Positions 11,433 through 35,956 of a stretch of DNA of 64,000 nt are shown here, piece after piece. How positions within the stretch are numbered: the first letter of the stretch is position 1; every line of letters begins with the position of its first letter. The stretch lies in assembly GCA_963930775.1 (NCBI GenBank), contig OZ005703.1, positions 6,696,001 through 6,760,000 on the forward strand, given 5' to 3'. The stretch comes from Cliona cf. orientalis. Lineage: Eukaryota > Porifera > Demospongiae > Clionaida > Clionaidae. The position numbers and the translations under genes are program-made. The notes under the pieces are model-generated. The model was not told the origin of the DNA. It made no database searches and saw only the letters and a list, made by a program, of their open reading frames with translations.

Positions 11433-12037
11433 ACTAGCCATGCCTCTTTTCATACATACGTTATCCTAGTGAGCACGTGAGATCTAGACATAGATCTACG
11501 GCCTGTCCGACGAAAAGTTAAAGCGTCCGACCATTGATGAGTTCGGATAGCATGAATTCGAGCCTGCCACACCAATACTTGAGGGACTTCGATAGCCATT
11601 GCTGGGGTGCAATCCTCATACGGTCTAAGGTACGTAATCATGCCAAGACCACTCCCCTAAGTCATTCGTATCGGCTGCGCAGGTGTCCGAATCAACCTGG
11701 TGTCCGAAATCTGATCATTTACTCTACTTAATATGCGTCTGACTCAATCTTATAGTACTACTAGTCTACTAGAGTGATATGTTGTCCAACTGTAGCAGCT
11801 GGTTGGAAACTGGACTGGTGGGCCATGGGACTGTGTTGACATGTATTTTAATAAGTGTAGCTATATACATAATAATTTTCACAGTGCTTCAGACTAGCTA
11901 TTGGACCATGTATGGAGCTCATGCATACCATTCATAAAAAGCTATTACTGCTATCTAATTATTATTGATAGGGAATCATGTAAGTATGAATATTAATGCT
12001 ATAGAGTGACATCTAACACATGTACAATGTCATAATA

Positions 12038-12300
12038 TTATAGATACGCATGTGAGCAGATGGTGGCTATGATACTTTTAGATCTAGTCATACTCATCTT
12101 GATTGTCAGTACTTTGGTGCACATGAGACTCATTAGAAGTGTAATGGAGTGTTTTTTCTTCCATTTGAGATGTACCAGCACTACCACAGCTATGGTTATA
12201 AGTGCGATATTATAATAATATCGTGCAGATGATGATAACTCCACTGGCTGATCCCGCTGCTATAATTAGGACAGTGTAGGTGCATTGTACGTAGACTCAA
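12038..12300 (-). pseudogene. Degenerate NVxY-tail exon
   Basis: On the minus strand this stretch aligns with the transmembrane-tail exons of B, C and E. It has a helix-like segment (IALITIAVVVLVHLKWKKK), then in another frame NESHVHQSTDNQDEYD and a stop, matching YESHDHVHQGTESQDEYEY. The NVAY block and the middle of the tail are deleted and the frames no longer join. No ectodomain exon belongs to it, because the next gene upstream on this strand is the RTK gene D. It is probably the remains of a fourth tail-type receptor, or a once-alternative last exon. The stretch 11433-12037 holds no gene that I can see. Confidence 0.7.
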
Positions 12301-12596
12301 ATTGATCTAAAGTTAGCTTTGCATGTACCCTGACCTTTCATTGACAATGTTTTTCACATTTCACGTGAAAATAATTGCTTGATAGGGTGATTGGATTATG
12401 CTTGGTGTGCAAACTGTTCATTTTGTCCGATCCACATGCATATTAATTTTAATGTATTCATCATACACTTTTAGCAATAATACCAGCAGCATAATAATAA
12501 TATTATAGTGTCAATGGGTGCACACATTAATTAGGAAGGAAATAATATTATAATTATGTACATGTATGATCAGTTATCAAATTTATTATCTTGCAG

Positions 12597-15968
<3,372 letters not shown>

Positions 15969-16039
15969 TATTCTTTGCAGGGAATTGAGTTATTTACGCG
16001 GATATAAAATTACTTCCGTTATAGCCACACCCTGTTAAT

Positions 16040-16065
16040 ACATACGCATGCGCGTGAGATCCGGA
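16040..16065 (-). promoter_or_regulatory. Conserved upstream block of gene D
   Basis: CATACGCATGCGCGTGAGAT followed by CCGGA, about 70-100 bp before the gene D start codon. It has a full NRF-1-like GCATGCGC core. It is the counterpart of the blocks before A, B and C, and is missing before E and F. Confidence 0.4.
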
Positions 16066-16308
16066 TGTGGCCAACTGGATTAAAAATGAGTGTAAGTATT
16101 ATACGTGTATTAGGATTCCTCATCCTCATAAGTTCATGACATTATGTAGACCTGTAGCCTATAGATCTATAACCACAATAATTTAAACAATGCCATGCCA
16201 TACATAGAGTAAAGTGAGCATGATATCAAAATAATGATATTATTATTATTTAATAATGATTACAGGCGAAATACTATAACACTAGTAACAGCTCATTTGT
16301 ATCCTCAG

Positions 16309-18078
16309 CTATACTGTTCCATTAGATATATATTCATATTCATCTTGACTTTCAGTACCTTGATGCACATGATCATGAGACTCATAAGCAACATTTGGTG
16401 AGAGTTGCACTGTGGTACTGGTTGGCTGGTATGCAACGTTCTGTTCAAGACTTTCTCCTTCTTCATTTTTATTTTCAACGTCGGTTTCAGGTGAAGGCTG
16501 AGAGATTGAGTAATAGTCGATATCCTCATTTTTACACTGGCCAGCGTATGCAACATTGGTTGTTAAGTTGAAAGATTTTTGCCTATGTTTGAGATACATT
16601 ACTACCGATATGATCACCATTAGTGATACTATAAATAATAGCAAGAAGAGAACTCCACTGGCTGATCCTGCCATTGTAGCAATCAGGGATCCCCTCGGCT
16701 CTTGATCTGCTTCTAAATTGAAGAAATTATACTGTAATAATAATACCCTGGTATTGTATGAGAGGAAACCCACTGATTTATAAGGTACATAATTATTCTT
16801 AACTAGTATTCCAGAAAATGTAATAAGTCAGGATCTGGAATAATTATTCAGAAATGAGATTTCTTTATGGGGGATTAGGCCTATATGATAACTTATGCAC
16901 TGCGATTCGCTATGTTATTGCATAATGATAAGCTTGTGACGACTGTGATTCGTGAAACCTGATTGTGTGCACACCGAGTATTTCCATGCATGCACTTCCT
17001 GCATATTATCTTGGCTATACTAATATTATACTTGTACCTTTATGGTCAGAAGACGTAGAAGCATCTGTTGGAGGTAGCTTTGATGTTACTGTTGGATCTG
17101 ACGTCGAGTGATGTTGGTAGTGAGCAACAGTTGCAGTGCTGGCTGGAATACTAATGGCTTCACCCTCCTGAGTCGTGATTATCGAGTCATGAGTCCCTGC
17201 AATAGATGATTATCACAGACCACACAGTCTGACACAGACAGCATTAGCTACTATTAGACTTTACGCTATGCAGTCATTATAAATTTTTATAGTACATATA
17301 GATCTACCTATGTTTGCATAGATGTGCAATCTTCTTGAATTGGCAGTGGAAAGTTGACTGGCTTTAATCTCCATGGGGAGAGCAGTAGTGGAGCATCCAC
17401 CACTACCCATTCGCAAAAGTGACTCGCCACCAACTCGACCAACAACATTCAGCTGATCTCTAGTAAAAAAACCTCCATCCATTGGATTAAAGACACAAGC
17501 TCCTATAATATCTCCAGCTTGTACTGTCAACGGTGCAGTAATGGAGTCGTCATAACAGGTGAAACCTTGCTGTCTTATTACAGCATCAACTGTGCTGTCA
17601 ATCCGTGCCAAATTGTTAGTTGCTGTGACAGCACTAAATAGCTGGGATACTTGCTTGTAGTGTTCATCTGCTCCAGAACCTATTTTCCGATAGACAGCAT
17701 ATGTAGCCCAGTAACTGAAATGGTCCTCCTCATCAAGAGTTTGATTGGGTCCATAGTAGCACACTCTCCAGCTTGTGATGCTCCCAGTACAAGGAGCTGG
17801 GTTGGCAGTGTCTAAATAGAACCTTCGACTCCTGTCAGTAGCTAGTACATTCTCATTGCTGTTGCCAATAGATCCACAAGTGTCTTGGGCCAGCGTTAGC
17901 GTAGCCTCCGAGAAGAACGCTATAAAAACTATACATGCAGGAAAAATATATACCAAGTCTTATTATGATTAGAACATTTTGAATGTGTAAAGGCTACTAT
18001 CACTTAAGTTGATTCTGCACTCTAACTCTTACTTAAAGGAATCGCCACTTTCAACGACGCAGCTGCTGTCTGCTTCAT
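16309..18078 (-). CDS. Gene E: kinase-less receptor with NVxY tail (gene-F-type ectodomain)
   Basis: Exons are 18033-18078 (MKQTAAASLKVAIPL), 17308-17919 (ectodomain), 17038-17196 (Ser/Thr-rich linker) and 16309-16712 (transmembrane plus tail), which sum to 407 codons (406 aa). The ectodomain starts DTCGSIGN, like DTCGAIGN of gene F, so E pairs with F rather than with A-D. The tail carries NVAYAGQ, NVAYQPT and NVAYESH and ends DEYEYISNGTV. The intron next to the tail exon keeps the same sequence (ending AACTAGTATTCCAGAAAATG) as those of B and C, showing that exon and intron were duplicated together. An alternative start at 17956 would also give a signal peptide, but the first exon restores the family phase and layout. 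No kinase exon is present. Confidence 0.8.
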
Positions 18079-18090
18079 GATCATCGTAGG

Positions 18091-18294
18091 ACGGGTTTTA
18101 ATTGCGTAGTTTAATAATTGCGTTCTATATAGTCAAGTCAGGCCAAATTGCGAATCCCGGCAATAATTGCGATGGACGACCCCGTACCGTACTGTAGACG
18201 TGCACGTTTATGTTTGCGAATCTATTAATTGCGAAACGTTAAAAAAAACTCGCAATTCGCAATTAATAGATACTCGCAATTAAAATCTGACCCG
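18091..18294. mobile_element. Small inverted-repeat element (MITE), TTGCGAAT/AATTGCG-rich
   Basis: The ends are inverted copies of ACGGG followed by TTTTAATTGCG (the right end has three extra bases). Inside are inverted blocks GCGAATCTATTAATTGCG and CGCAATTAATAGAT. No open frame is present. It lies just upstream of gene E. No clear target duplication was found. The rest of 18295-18907 has no gene. It includes a GGGCGAGC/GCGAGCCCC hairpin near 18466-18490. Confidence 0.55.
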
Positions 18295-18907
18295 TGTTCA
18301 TCCATCATTATAATCTGTCTGTCCGTTACGGAAGGTCGTAAACTAGAACTCTGGCCTCTGGCCAGGTACCCTCAGCAAAGCATGTCATAACTGCGCATGC
18401 TCAATAGAATGTTCCTTAGCTATGGGGCTCTTAAGTATCCAAAATAAAACTATCGAGTAAAGCAGGGGGCGAGCGGAGCGAGCCCCCCCCCTGCTTGTAG
18501 ATAATATTATTATCTATGGTTCATCAATTTCTCTGGACCTTAATTGTCGTGGGCCATGGCCCATGGGTGGGGCGCGATACATATTCAAAGTGTGCATGCG
18601 TATTAGGCACGTCAACGTATCATCACGTGACACTGGGCAGCAAATGCTACAGTACAGTGCGTCTAGTAGCCTTCTTGATCTAATTATAAAATGAGCTGGG
18701 AGAGATGATGCTAATGACACACACACGTAGATAATATAGTCATATTATTTTAATGGGCTGGGTGCCAGTGGGGCCCGTTTCATTTGTGTATCAGTGCACA
18801 TGTCATTGATAGTATTAAATTTTTTTATAAGCAACTACATTATTGCTGAATATCATAATAATATTATACTATGTAGGGCTTTACTAAGATGGCATGATTG
18901 CAATAGT

Positions 18908-22772
<3,865 letters not shown>

Positions 22773-23019
22773 TGCACCAGATTAAAGTTCTAGCGGCTTG
22801 CAATTGGCAACAGTCTTTTTATGGAAGGTGTTGCAAAAACAAAACTTGGCGCGCCACTATACTAATGGCGTCATGATGGCATGTATAGACGGAATTCGGG
22901 AATGCGACAACACTAGCCACACCCACTTATTAACCCTACTTGCAGCACAAAAGTGGGAGGGGCTGGAGCAACACTTCACAACGACTGTTGTTGCAGATCT
23001 ATCATAGCTTGTACCAGTC

Positions 23020-28285
<5,266 letters not shown>

Positions 28286-28659
28286 ACTATATAAACAAAA
28301 ATTTAATAATTGGCTATATAATATTCGTCCCCTCCCCTTTTTCTAGTTTATACTACAGTGTCGCTATACCCTCACTAGCTGGCTGGTGAGGTAGTTATGT
28401 TGAATTAACACAAAACTTTTTTTATTGAGCAAAAATCTTATAATACAATGTCTGCAATAATATTATTGACTAATTACTGTTATTCAATGAACAGATAATC
28501 CAAAAATTGCTAATATCTCTTCAGTGGAAGGGAAAATCCAACTATTAAAATTTTGTGTGTGCGTATGTATAGCTAACAGCAAATTCCGCAATTTTATAAA
28601 TTTCTTCAATTCATGCAGAAGTTACTTTACAGGATAAATCAAGTTCTGTACTGTTATAT

Positions 28660-31600
28660 TCAATGGTCATTGCCATGTTTTTCTTCATTGCGGGCATAAA
28701 ACTGGTATGCAGCTCTGAGGCCAGACTCGAGGGCTCCTTGGATCCACCCATTGGTGAAGGAGATGGCTTCACCGGCAAAGAAGATTTGTGGGTCTATCTC
28801 AGGGTAGGGTCGCATCAGCCTGAAGACGACATTAGAGATCTCGTATGGCTTCAGAAGGGCGAATGCACCTTGTGAATACACATCGCTGTACCACGCTTTG
28901 ACTGCGCTGACTTCAAAGTTATCGACTATCTCGAGATGTATTTCTTTCAGCTCATCAACCGCCTCGGCTATCGCACTCTGTTCACTTTGTGAGCCAAACA
29001 AGAGAGCGTCTTCCTTCCATGTGTAGCACATCAGAACACCACGCTCATTGGAATCTTCCGGGCAGCTGGTAGGGTAGTGAATCTGACCAATGGGCAGATT
29101 TGTAAATGAGAAGCCGCCATAGAGCCCCAGCTTCTCCCAGAACTTGGTCTTGCACTGTAGCATGATCTTGGTAGAGGGACTGTAGAAGACTTCAGCCAAG
29201 CTATCTGCCATAGTGGAGCTGAGTGGAGGAAAGAAAGCTATTTGGCGGATAATGTTGAGAGGCACGGTCATAATCAGCACATCTCCAGGGAATTTCGTGT
29301 CGTACTTGTGTTGCGTTGTGGTATTTCGAGTGACCACGCTCACACCCCCTTCTTTACACTCCCTTCCGTGGTAGACCCTCCATGCCTGCTCACCAAATAT
29401 GATATCCTTTGAGAGGTTGACTTCATGATTCCATCCTTTGGTGTTTGGGCCCATGAAAGCACTTGGAAGCGAGTGCATTCCACCTTGGAAGGTATGCATA
29501 GGATCCTCCCCCCAAAACCCGAGCGAACTGCGGAGCAATTCTGCCAGACTGATGTCCAGTCCAGGGTTGTAGTTGTAGGCAGAGAAGCCAGTAATGGCTA
29601 CCTCGGGCCATGTCAGAAGCTGCTTCAGAGGCTGAAGGAGTTTTTCGATCCGGGGACTCCACAGTTGAGAAGAAGTAAGTCCCTCCGCACTCTCGAGTGT
29701 TTGCTTAATCCCGTCGTAGGTGGAGCGAAGAAAGTCGTTGACAGAGAAGCGACTCCACCTGTCTAACCAAATGGCCCAGTCTTCTTGATTGGGTTTGCCA
29801 TCACTGGCTGTGCGAATATCTTCCATCACGGGATTCAGAGTAGCATTGTAGTAGCTTGCTAATAGATTTATAGTGCATAATTATGTCAATTTAAGTAGTT
29901 GGTGCCATTGTAGTCAAGAACAATAAGTTTCTTTATACTCACCAATGTCGACAATTTTGTACTTTATCTTGATCTCTTCAGTCAGAATCTTGTCCCATCC
30001 ACTCCAAAATTTCTTGCAGAACTTTCCAGGATCCTTGTTCCATTCTATCAGTGAGCAATCACATTAATTTTATTCATGATCAGCTATTCTCTTTTAATTT
30101 CTCTTCTGTACATACACATATACACACACATGTACTAGTCTCGTACCCAGCCCCCTTCATGCACGCGCGAGAAAGGGTCTGATCAAAAGGGTCGCACTTC
30201 CTTGTCCTCGAGGTACGTATATTGCAGCCCAATCAGGTTGCAGAACCGTGGTCATATGACATTAGTGGAATGTAATTATGGGCAGTCTGTAACTACATGC
30301 ATGCGCTCAGCCTCTGCATATGGTACGGAAGTGGCGGTTAGTTTCTCTGGAATCGGCAATTACTGCATTCTAGCCGGACACGTTAGTGCGACCCTTTTGA
30401 TCGGACCTTTTCTCCTTTCTGGGTAGGAGGGGCTGGCCCGCAAGACTACACATGTACATGCACACACACAGGGACACACATACATGCACTTGCACCAATA
30501 GAGAGAGATATGTATGTGCGCATATATCATATCCACTTGCACAAGTAGTGAAGGGAAGCTTAGCTACTCTCGGCTTGGCTTCCCAAATTTCTAAAATGTC
30601 GCTCTCGACTATACCAGGAGAGGGGGGAGGATAAAATATGAGATATCAATAGAATGCTGACCTTCGGTGGGAATCTTATGCCCATAGAGGTAATAGTAGC
30701 CTTTGTCTGTCTGGTTGACGAATGGCTGGATTGGTAGCTGGAATCGCTCAATGCCATAGAAATCAGTCAGGTAGTGCTTGGAGTGCTGAGGTATCTTTCC
30801 TGAACTAGGGATACGCATTGCTCCAGCTGTAACGAAAAATGCACACTAATAAACATCACCGATTACATTTGTAGAGGCAAATAATATTATTACGGTGCCT
30901 CAATGCAATGAATTTTGTAACTCATTGTCTGTAGTGTCCCATGTAAACGCCCATGGGCACTCGTTCATAGCCTAAATTTTCACTATCTCGGGCATGTTTA
31001 ATATATTATTATGTGCCACATTTAATGATAGTGGTGGGCGCAAGTGATAGTGCAAAGTACAGTGGTGTGGAGGTGGTGGATTGCATGATGGAATCGTGGC
31101 CTTGCTTTGTGCAAACAATTTAGACTGCAAAATTTACCCAATTTTTGTAAGGAGTGTAATTATGATAGTCTAGTCTGGTGTGTGTAAATTATTTCCTCCC
31201 TCAATGAAAACTGTCTGCACCATTAAGTTTTCTCCCCCTTAGCTATATTATACTGTTTAAAAAAACCGCTCTAAGACAACAGTTTACACTAGTGATGACA
31301 TAATGCCTCTTCCTCTCTCACTTAATTGATCGCTGAATAATTGCTGGAGGGTGGTCGTTGAATGTAGTTTATAGCACAAAATTACTGGGTGGAGTCAATT
31401 TATCGCCATCGCGATTGTGACTCAATCTATACCCCTAGCTAGCGCTCCAGCATCGTGTTTTACTGGTATAAGCTTACTAGTAGTAGATGAGGCAGTAGCC
31501 TTTTCGTTGAAGACAGATGCTTCGTACTGTAAGGCTATAACTGCACTACTACAGCGAGTCGATGCGCGATCTAGCTAAATGTCGGCCACGCTTCAAACTT

Positions 31601-32263
31601 TGCGTTCGGTGAAGTGTGAGGTGAAGTGTGCATGCGTGCATGGATATCGTGCTAGCATACAATGTGCAAAAGCGCTTGCATACGTGATCCGATGCTCTAT
31701 TCTGGGCGATTTTCATTCACGCAGCATACAAAACTTGAAACAATCACTTGGGGGTTTACGCGCGCGCCGGGAGTGGGCGCTTGTCACGGGACACTATGTT
31801 AAGAAAAAAATTACCACTCACCGTCCGACCACAGTCCCTCAAAGAAATACTCCTTACTGAACGTCCTACATCGACCGCCGACACGGTGTTGCATCTCCAC
31901 GATTTTCACGTGATGTCCGACTTGCGCCAGCTCGTATGCAGCCACGAGACCCGACATGCCAGCACCGACGATCACCACGTTCTTGGGATACTTCGTTTTC
32001 GTGTACTTGTACCGTTCCACGTCCGCTTCATTGGTTGGGACAACTATATTCGAAGGTATCTTAAGCCGGTACTTATGGTAGGCATAATTGAGGCCGTATT
32101 TGCCGATATCCAGATAGAACGGCTTCAAACCATCAGTTTGCATGACCGGCTTTGTTCCTGAATCACTCGGCGGTACGCATTCCTCTTGCTCGCATACATA
32201 TTCAACTTCAAGCGATACTTTCCACCAGTCCGGCTCCGCGGGTATCTTGCAACCTTCCGCCAT
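28660..32263 (-). CDS. Gene H: flavin-dependent amine / L-amino-acid oxidase, copy 1
   Basis: Exons 31822-32263, 30662-30826, 29943-30044 and 28660-29858 sum to 636 codons (635 aa). About 95 residues in there is an FAD dinucleotide-binding fold: VVIVGAGMSGLVAAYEL, then VGGRCRT. The C-terminus has FFAGEAISFTNGWIQGALES, the closing FAD-contact motif of L-amino-acid and monoamine oxidases. The reaction expected for the family is FAD-dependent oxidative deamination releasing ammonia and hydrogen peroxide; the substrate cannot be read from sequence. No signal peptide is visible at MAEGCKIPAEPDWW, so a cytosolic protein is likely unless the start is misplaced. It is convergent with RTK G (375 bp between stops). 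Its second intron carries a small transposon (30136-30448). It is a close duplicate of gene J. Confidence 0.88.
30136..30448. mobile_element. 313-bp non-autonomous transposon, 9-bp target duplication, TAGTCT termini
   Basis: The element begins TAGTCTCGTACCCAGCCCC and ends with the inverse complement of TAGTCTTGCGGGCCAGCCCC. It has a second inverted block GATCAAAAGGGTCGCACT inside. It is flanked on both sides by the perfect 9-bp repeat CACATGTAC (30127-30135 and 30449-30457). The orthologous intron of gene J (about 41945-42025) lacks it. Terminus and duplication length match the 6.3-kb element at 43977-50293. Confidence 0.88.
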
Positions 32264-32346
32264 GTTCTCCTAGGCCTCGCAGAACAAATTTTGGCAAACA
32301 CACCGTAAAACTAGTTAGCGCTTTTTTTATAGGGGCCGAACTCGGA

Positions 32347-32368
32347 TATAGTGCGCATGCGCACTATA
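32347..32368. promoter_or_regulatory. Palindromic NRF-1-like site upstream of oxidase H
   Basis: A 22-bp perfect palindrome centred on GTGCGCATGCGCAC, about 90 bp before the gene H start codon. The core equals the NRF-1 consensus GCGCATGCGC. Gene J has the same core in the same place. Binding is inferred. Confidence 0.45.
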
Positions 32369-34245
32369 CTCTAGTTGACCCAGAAAATCTTGACTGTCAG
32401 GTTTTCATGACTCCATGTAAGCATAGCCTATTTACTATCATTACATTATAATTATATAATGGTATTTTCCCACTAAGTGCAACTGCAACACTGTTTCTAC
32501 AACAGATACCAGGAAGAAGATGATGAGTGTGTTGTTGCTGCTTGTTTGATGGGAACTGGTTCAACTAATCATGTATGGTTGGTTATCAGACTTCTGGTTC
32601 CTCAACTGTCTACCAGTACAATGCCAATAACTACGAGGACTGCACAACGTCTCAGCTTCAGTCAATTGATATACAAAACAGTGCCTTCACTTCTAGATCT
32701 GGCACCGTTAATTATAGGCTCCATCTCTATGCTGAAACTAATAGTAAGGCTTAGAAATTTGATACCACATAATATTAATGATGGTGATTAAACTTTGACG
32801 CTGTACATAGGTCCAGTAGCTCAGTGCAGTGGTGGCAGCAACCCTCCTCCCTTCACAGCCTCTGTCAGCAGTGGGACCTACCTCAATACTGCCAGTCCCA
32901 TCACATGCACAGACACCATCACATCATGGCACTACTGCTGCTATCCCTCAGCAGCCTCTGACAGTCAGCTCACCTACACTGCCACTGTTGGTGTATGGAG
33001 ACTGAATACTAGTATGAGTTTCTTCTGTAGGACAGAGGTTCTACAGCCTGAGAGCTTGAGAGCTACATGCATGTTCAGACTGGTGATGTTGCCGGAGTGA
33101 GCCTACTAACCTCAAATTCTCTACCTATTGTAGCCTCTGGTGCTACTGGGTACAGTCTCATGGCACACACTGCTCTAAATGCTCCAATGATGCTGCTAAC
33201 GTCTGACCCGAATCAAGCTTTGAACATGGCTTTACACTTCTATCCAACTATTGATAAGCTCGTATTCATAATTTTTATCTTCGTGTGTGTTATGCCACGC
33301 ATGCACTGTAAAAACTTAGGTGGGTAGTGTCCACCATTTTGTCTCCCCTATCACACCAATTGCCCATTTGGCGTGCTGTGGGAGACAAAGTGGAATCTAC
33401 CACCTACATTTGTTTTTAGTGTGAAATATTACGAATTCATATGATCTACTACATGCACACACACGTTCTCTCTCTTCTCCAATACACACCACGTCAGGAT
33501 TTATTCCAATTGAGCCCCCAACGACCACTCAGCCTCCCACAACAACAGAGGCTCCAACGACCACTCAATCTCCTACAACTACAGAAGCTCCAACTACCAC
33601 AGAAGCTACAACGACCACAGAAGCTACAACCACCACAGAAGCTACCACAGAGGTTCCAACTAGCTACCACAGAGGAGCCAACAACCACAGAGGCTCCAAC
33701 AACTAAAGAGGAGGCAATGACCACTGAGGCTCCAACGACCACTGGCACAGAGGAGCCAACGACCATACAGGAGTCAACAACCATGCAGGATCCAACGACT
33801 ACACAGGAGCCAACGACTACAGAGACAACGACCACAGAGGCTCTAACAACCACAGAGGAGCCGGCTACACAGGAGCCAATGACCATGCATGCAGGAATCG
33901 GGGACAACAGGAGTGCAGGAAGAAATTACTACAGACTCAACGATAGCTTTACTTTTGGAAAACATGGGGGGTGGAGAGATAGGTACCAGAGATCTGGCAG
34001 CTATTGTTCTAGGGGTGCTAATTCTCATTGTGATCATTCTCGTTGTGACCGGAGTTATTGCCTATAAGATGAAGGTCTGTGGAGGACCAGGGAAAAAGAG
34101 TAAGTGCATGCTGCACATGTACTACAATAAGATGCACATGTAGGCCTCGAAACTGGGGACGAGGCTAACCAAGCTCCCATTTGTTATCATTCCGAGCAAA
34201 CTTTTTGCTATTCAGTGCACAAGTCTTCTTTGATGAGTAGCTAGC

Positions 34246-34591
34246 TACCGTACTGGTTCTAATTAAGGTGCCTCTCTAATAAACGCACCACCTACGCCTG
34301 AATCCTAATTTTCGTGCTCTAATTATGCGCCATACGGCCATGCTAATTATTTTTCCAGGTGCTTTCTATTTAGAGCAGTACCGGTATACTTACAGCTGAC
34401 AATACCTCGATAGTACTGAGTATCTCGTATGGAGTACTGGAAGCTATGTTCTCCACACTTTCGCTCTAATTACAATGCGCCTCTCTAAAAGATGTGCCAC
34501 CTGGATCAGAATGTTAATTTCCGGGCTCTAATTATGCGCCACCCAAGATCGGTAATAATTTAGTGGCGCGTTAATTAGATCGGATACGGTA
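34246..34591. mobile_element. MITE-like inverted-repeat element in gene I
   Basis: The ends are inverted TACCGTA followed after a few bases by TCTAATTAA and a GTGCC/GCGCC block. Internally, GCTCTAATTATGCGCCA occurs twice. No open frame. The TACCGTA terminus resembles that of the element at 43655-50408, but the interiors differ. No clear target duplication was recognised. Confidence 0.45.
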
Positions 34592-34679
34592 AGATGTCAA
34601 TATTGCAATAAACCCACCGCAAAACTATGGCACAGGTATAATATTGAAAAACAAACAGATGAAAAGCATTCATACAGGA

Positions 34680-34862
34680 AACTAGAGCTCTGTAGAGCAC
34701 ATACCCCGCGCGCGCACATTGCGCAATCTATAGATTTACTTTCGGTGTATGGCTATAATTTTGTGAACTTCAGAGAAATAATGGAAATGCTGCTTAGCTA
34801 GTTGTACTGGGGATTCCGGTGACACTTGAAAAGCGCTCTCTGCACCCAGACCTAGCCCAGAC
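34680..34862. repeat. Dispersed repeat, copy 2 (of 3841-4035)
   Basis: Inverse-orientation match to 3841-4035: CTCTGTAGAGCACATACCCC and GCACATTGCGCAATCTATAG are nearly identical, then AATTTTGTGAA, and AGTGCT/AGCGCTCTCTGCACC toward the far end. Confidence 0.55.
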
Positions 34863-34959
34863 TAGGAAGATATGGATTCCATATTTGTTGTAACAATAGT
34901 ATAGCTATCTTACATGATTGGTTCCATAGGGCAGTCACTATAGACATCACCAGCATTAT

Positions 34960-35330
34960 TAATTTTAGAACATCGACGATCTTTACCAGTCACACGCTTA
35001 GCCACTTAGTTGTGCGCATGAGCAGAAAGCACAATAATTGGTATGCATATGCATTGATGGGCACTGTCGATAGGCGTGGCTATGGTGGCCAACAAAAAGG
35101 CAATATTTGTGACGCTCGTGGACCGTATCCCTCGATTTGACGCACACTGAAGCCAGTTTTTTGCCAAATTCGATTGATTCGTTGTGATTACGAGTCGCTT
35201 AGACGCCTATATCTTGAGATATGTCGATTTTTGTGCTAACGACAACGACAACGACGACAACAACAACGACGACGACACAACCGATTACTTTACCCCTTGC
35301 GCATGCGCGCGGGGTAATTAGAGCAGTATA
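34960..35330. repeat. Dispersed repeat, copy 2 (of about 2010-2505)
   Basis: Inverse match to the stretch right of gene A. Landmarks: TTGTGCGCATGAGCAG, GTCGATAGGCGTGGCTA, CGATTGATTCGTTGTG, ACAACGACAACGAC and TTACCCCTTGCGCATGCGC. No coding capacity. The remaining 35331-35956 shows nothing recognisable. Confidence 0.55.
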
Positions 35331-35956
35331 TTATGGTAGTTAAAGCATTCATAAGATGGTGAATTTTATCAGATAATGGCATACATGGTACCTGACTGTC
35401 ACATGTGCTCAAGTTCATAGTATAATAATTATAATAATATCATAGAGTCGGTAGACTCTATAAGTAGGGATGGCCCGGATATGCCATACCGGTATATGTA
35501 ATACATTACAAATACCCAAATATCTCAAAATAAGTAATTTTATGAAATTTCTAAGTGTGAAAATCAGAATCTCCAGCAAATTATCTATCTAACAAGACCA
35601 AGATCATTCATCAAATCAATTGCAATGTACATGCCAGAACCAGATGTTTGAAAAAATGGCCATTTTTCATTCTTTCTCTTTTCCAGGGCTAACTCAAGAC
35701 TGTCTGGACCTCTCACCTTAGTTCTCATATATATCCACTCTATTTATAGCGCACAGTGCAGTGGCACGCTAGTTGGGCGTTATCTCGACAGTTACGTAAT
35801 AGTGGGTGTGTATGGCACTTCAACGATTGGGTGTGCCTGATACGCCATTTTGATATATAATGCACATGCTCGGAATGTGTTGCAATGGTGAAGTCATGTG
35901 ACAGCGCCTGGCCGTGCCCTAGGCGATCGCGAGCTAGTTAGCTACTGCTATATTAC

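Noticed and set aside
31579..32161. Plus-strand open frames opposite oxidase exon 1
   Set aside because: Overlap of the conserved FAD-binding exon; no homology or start context on the plus strand.
28660..32263. Secreted venom-type L-amino-acid oxidase
   Set aside because: No signal peptide is visible, and the FAD motifs are common to the whole amine-oxidase superfamily, so a toxin role is unsupported.
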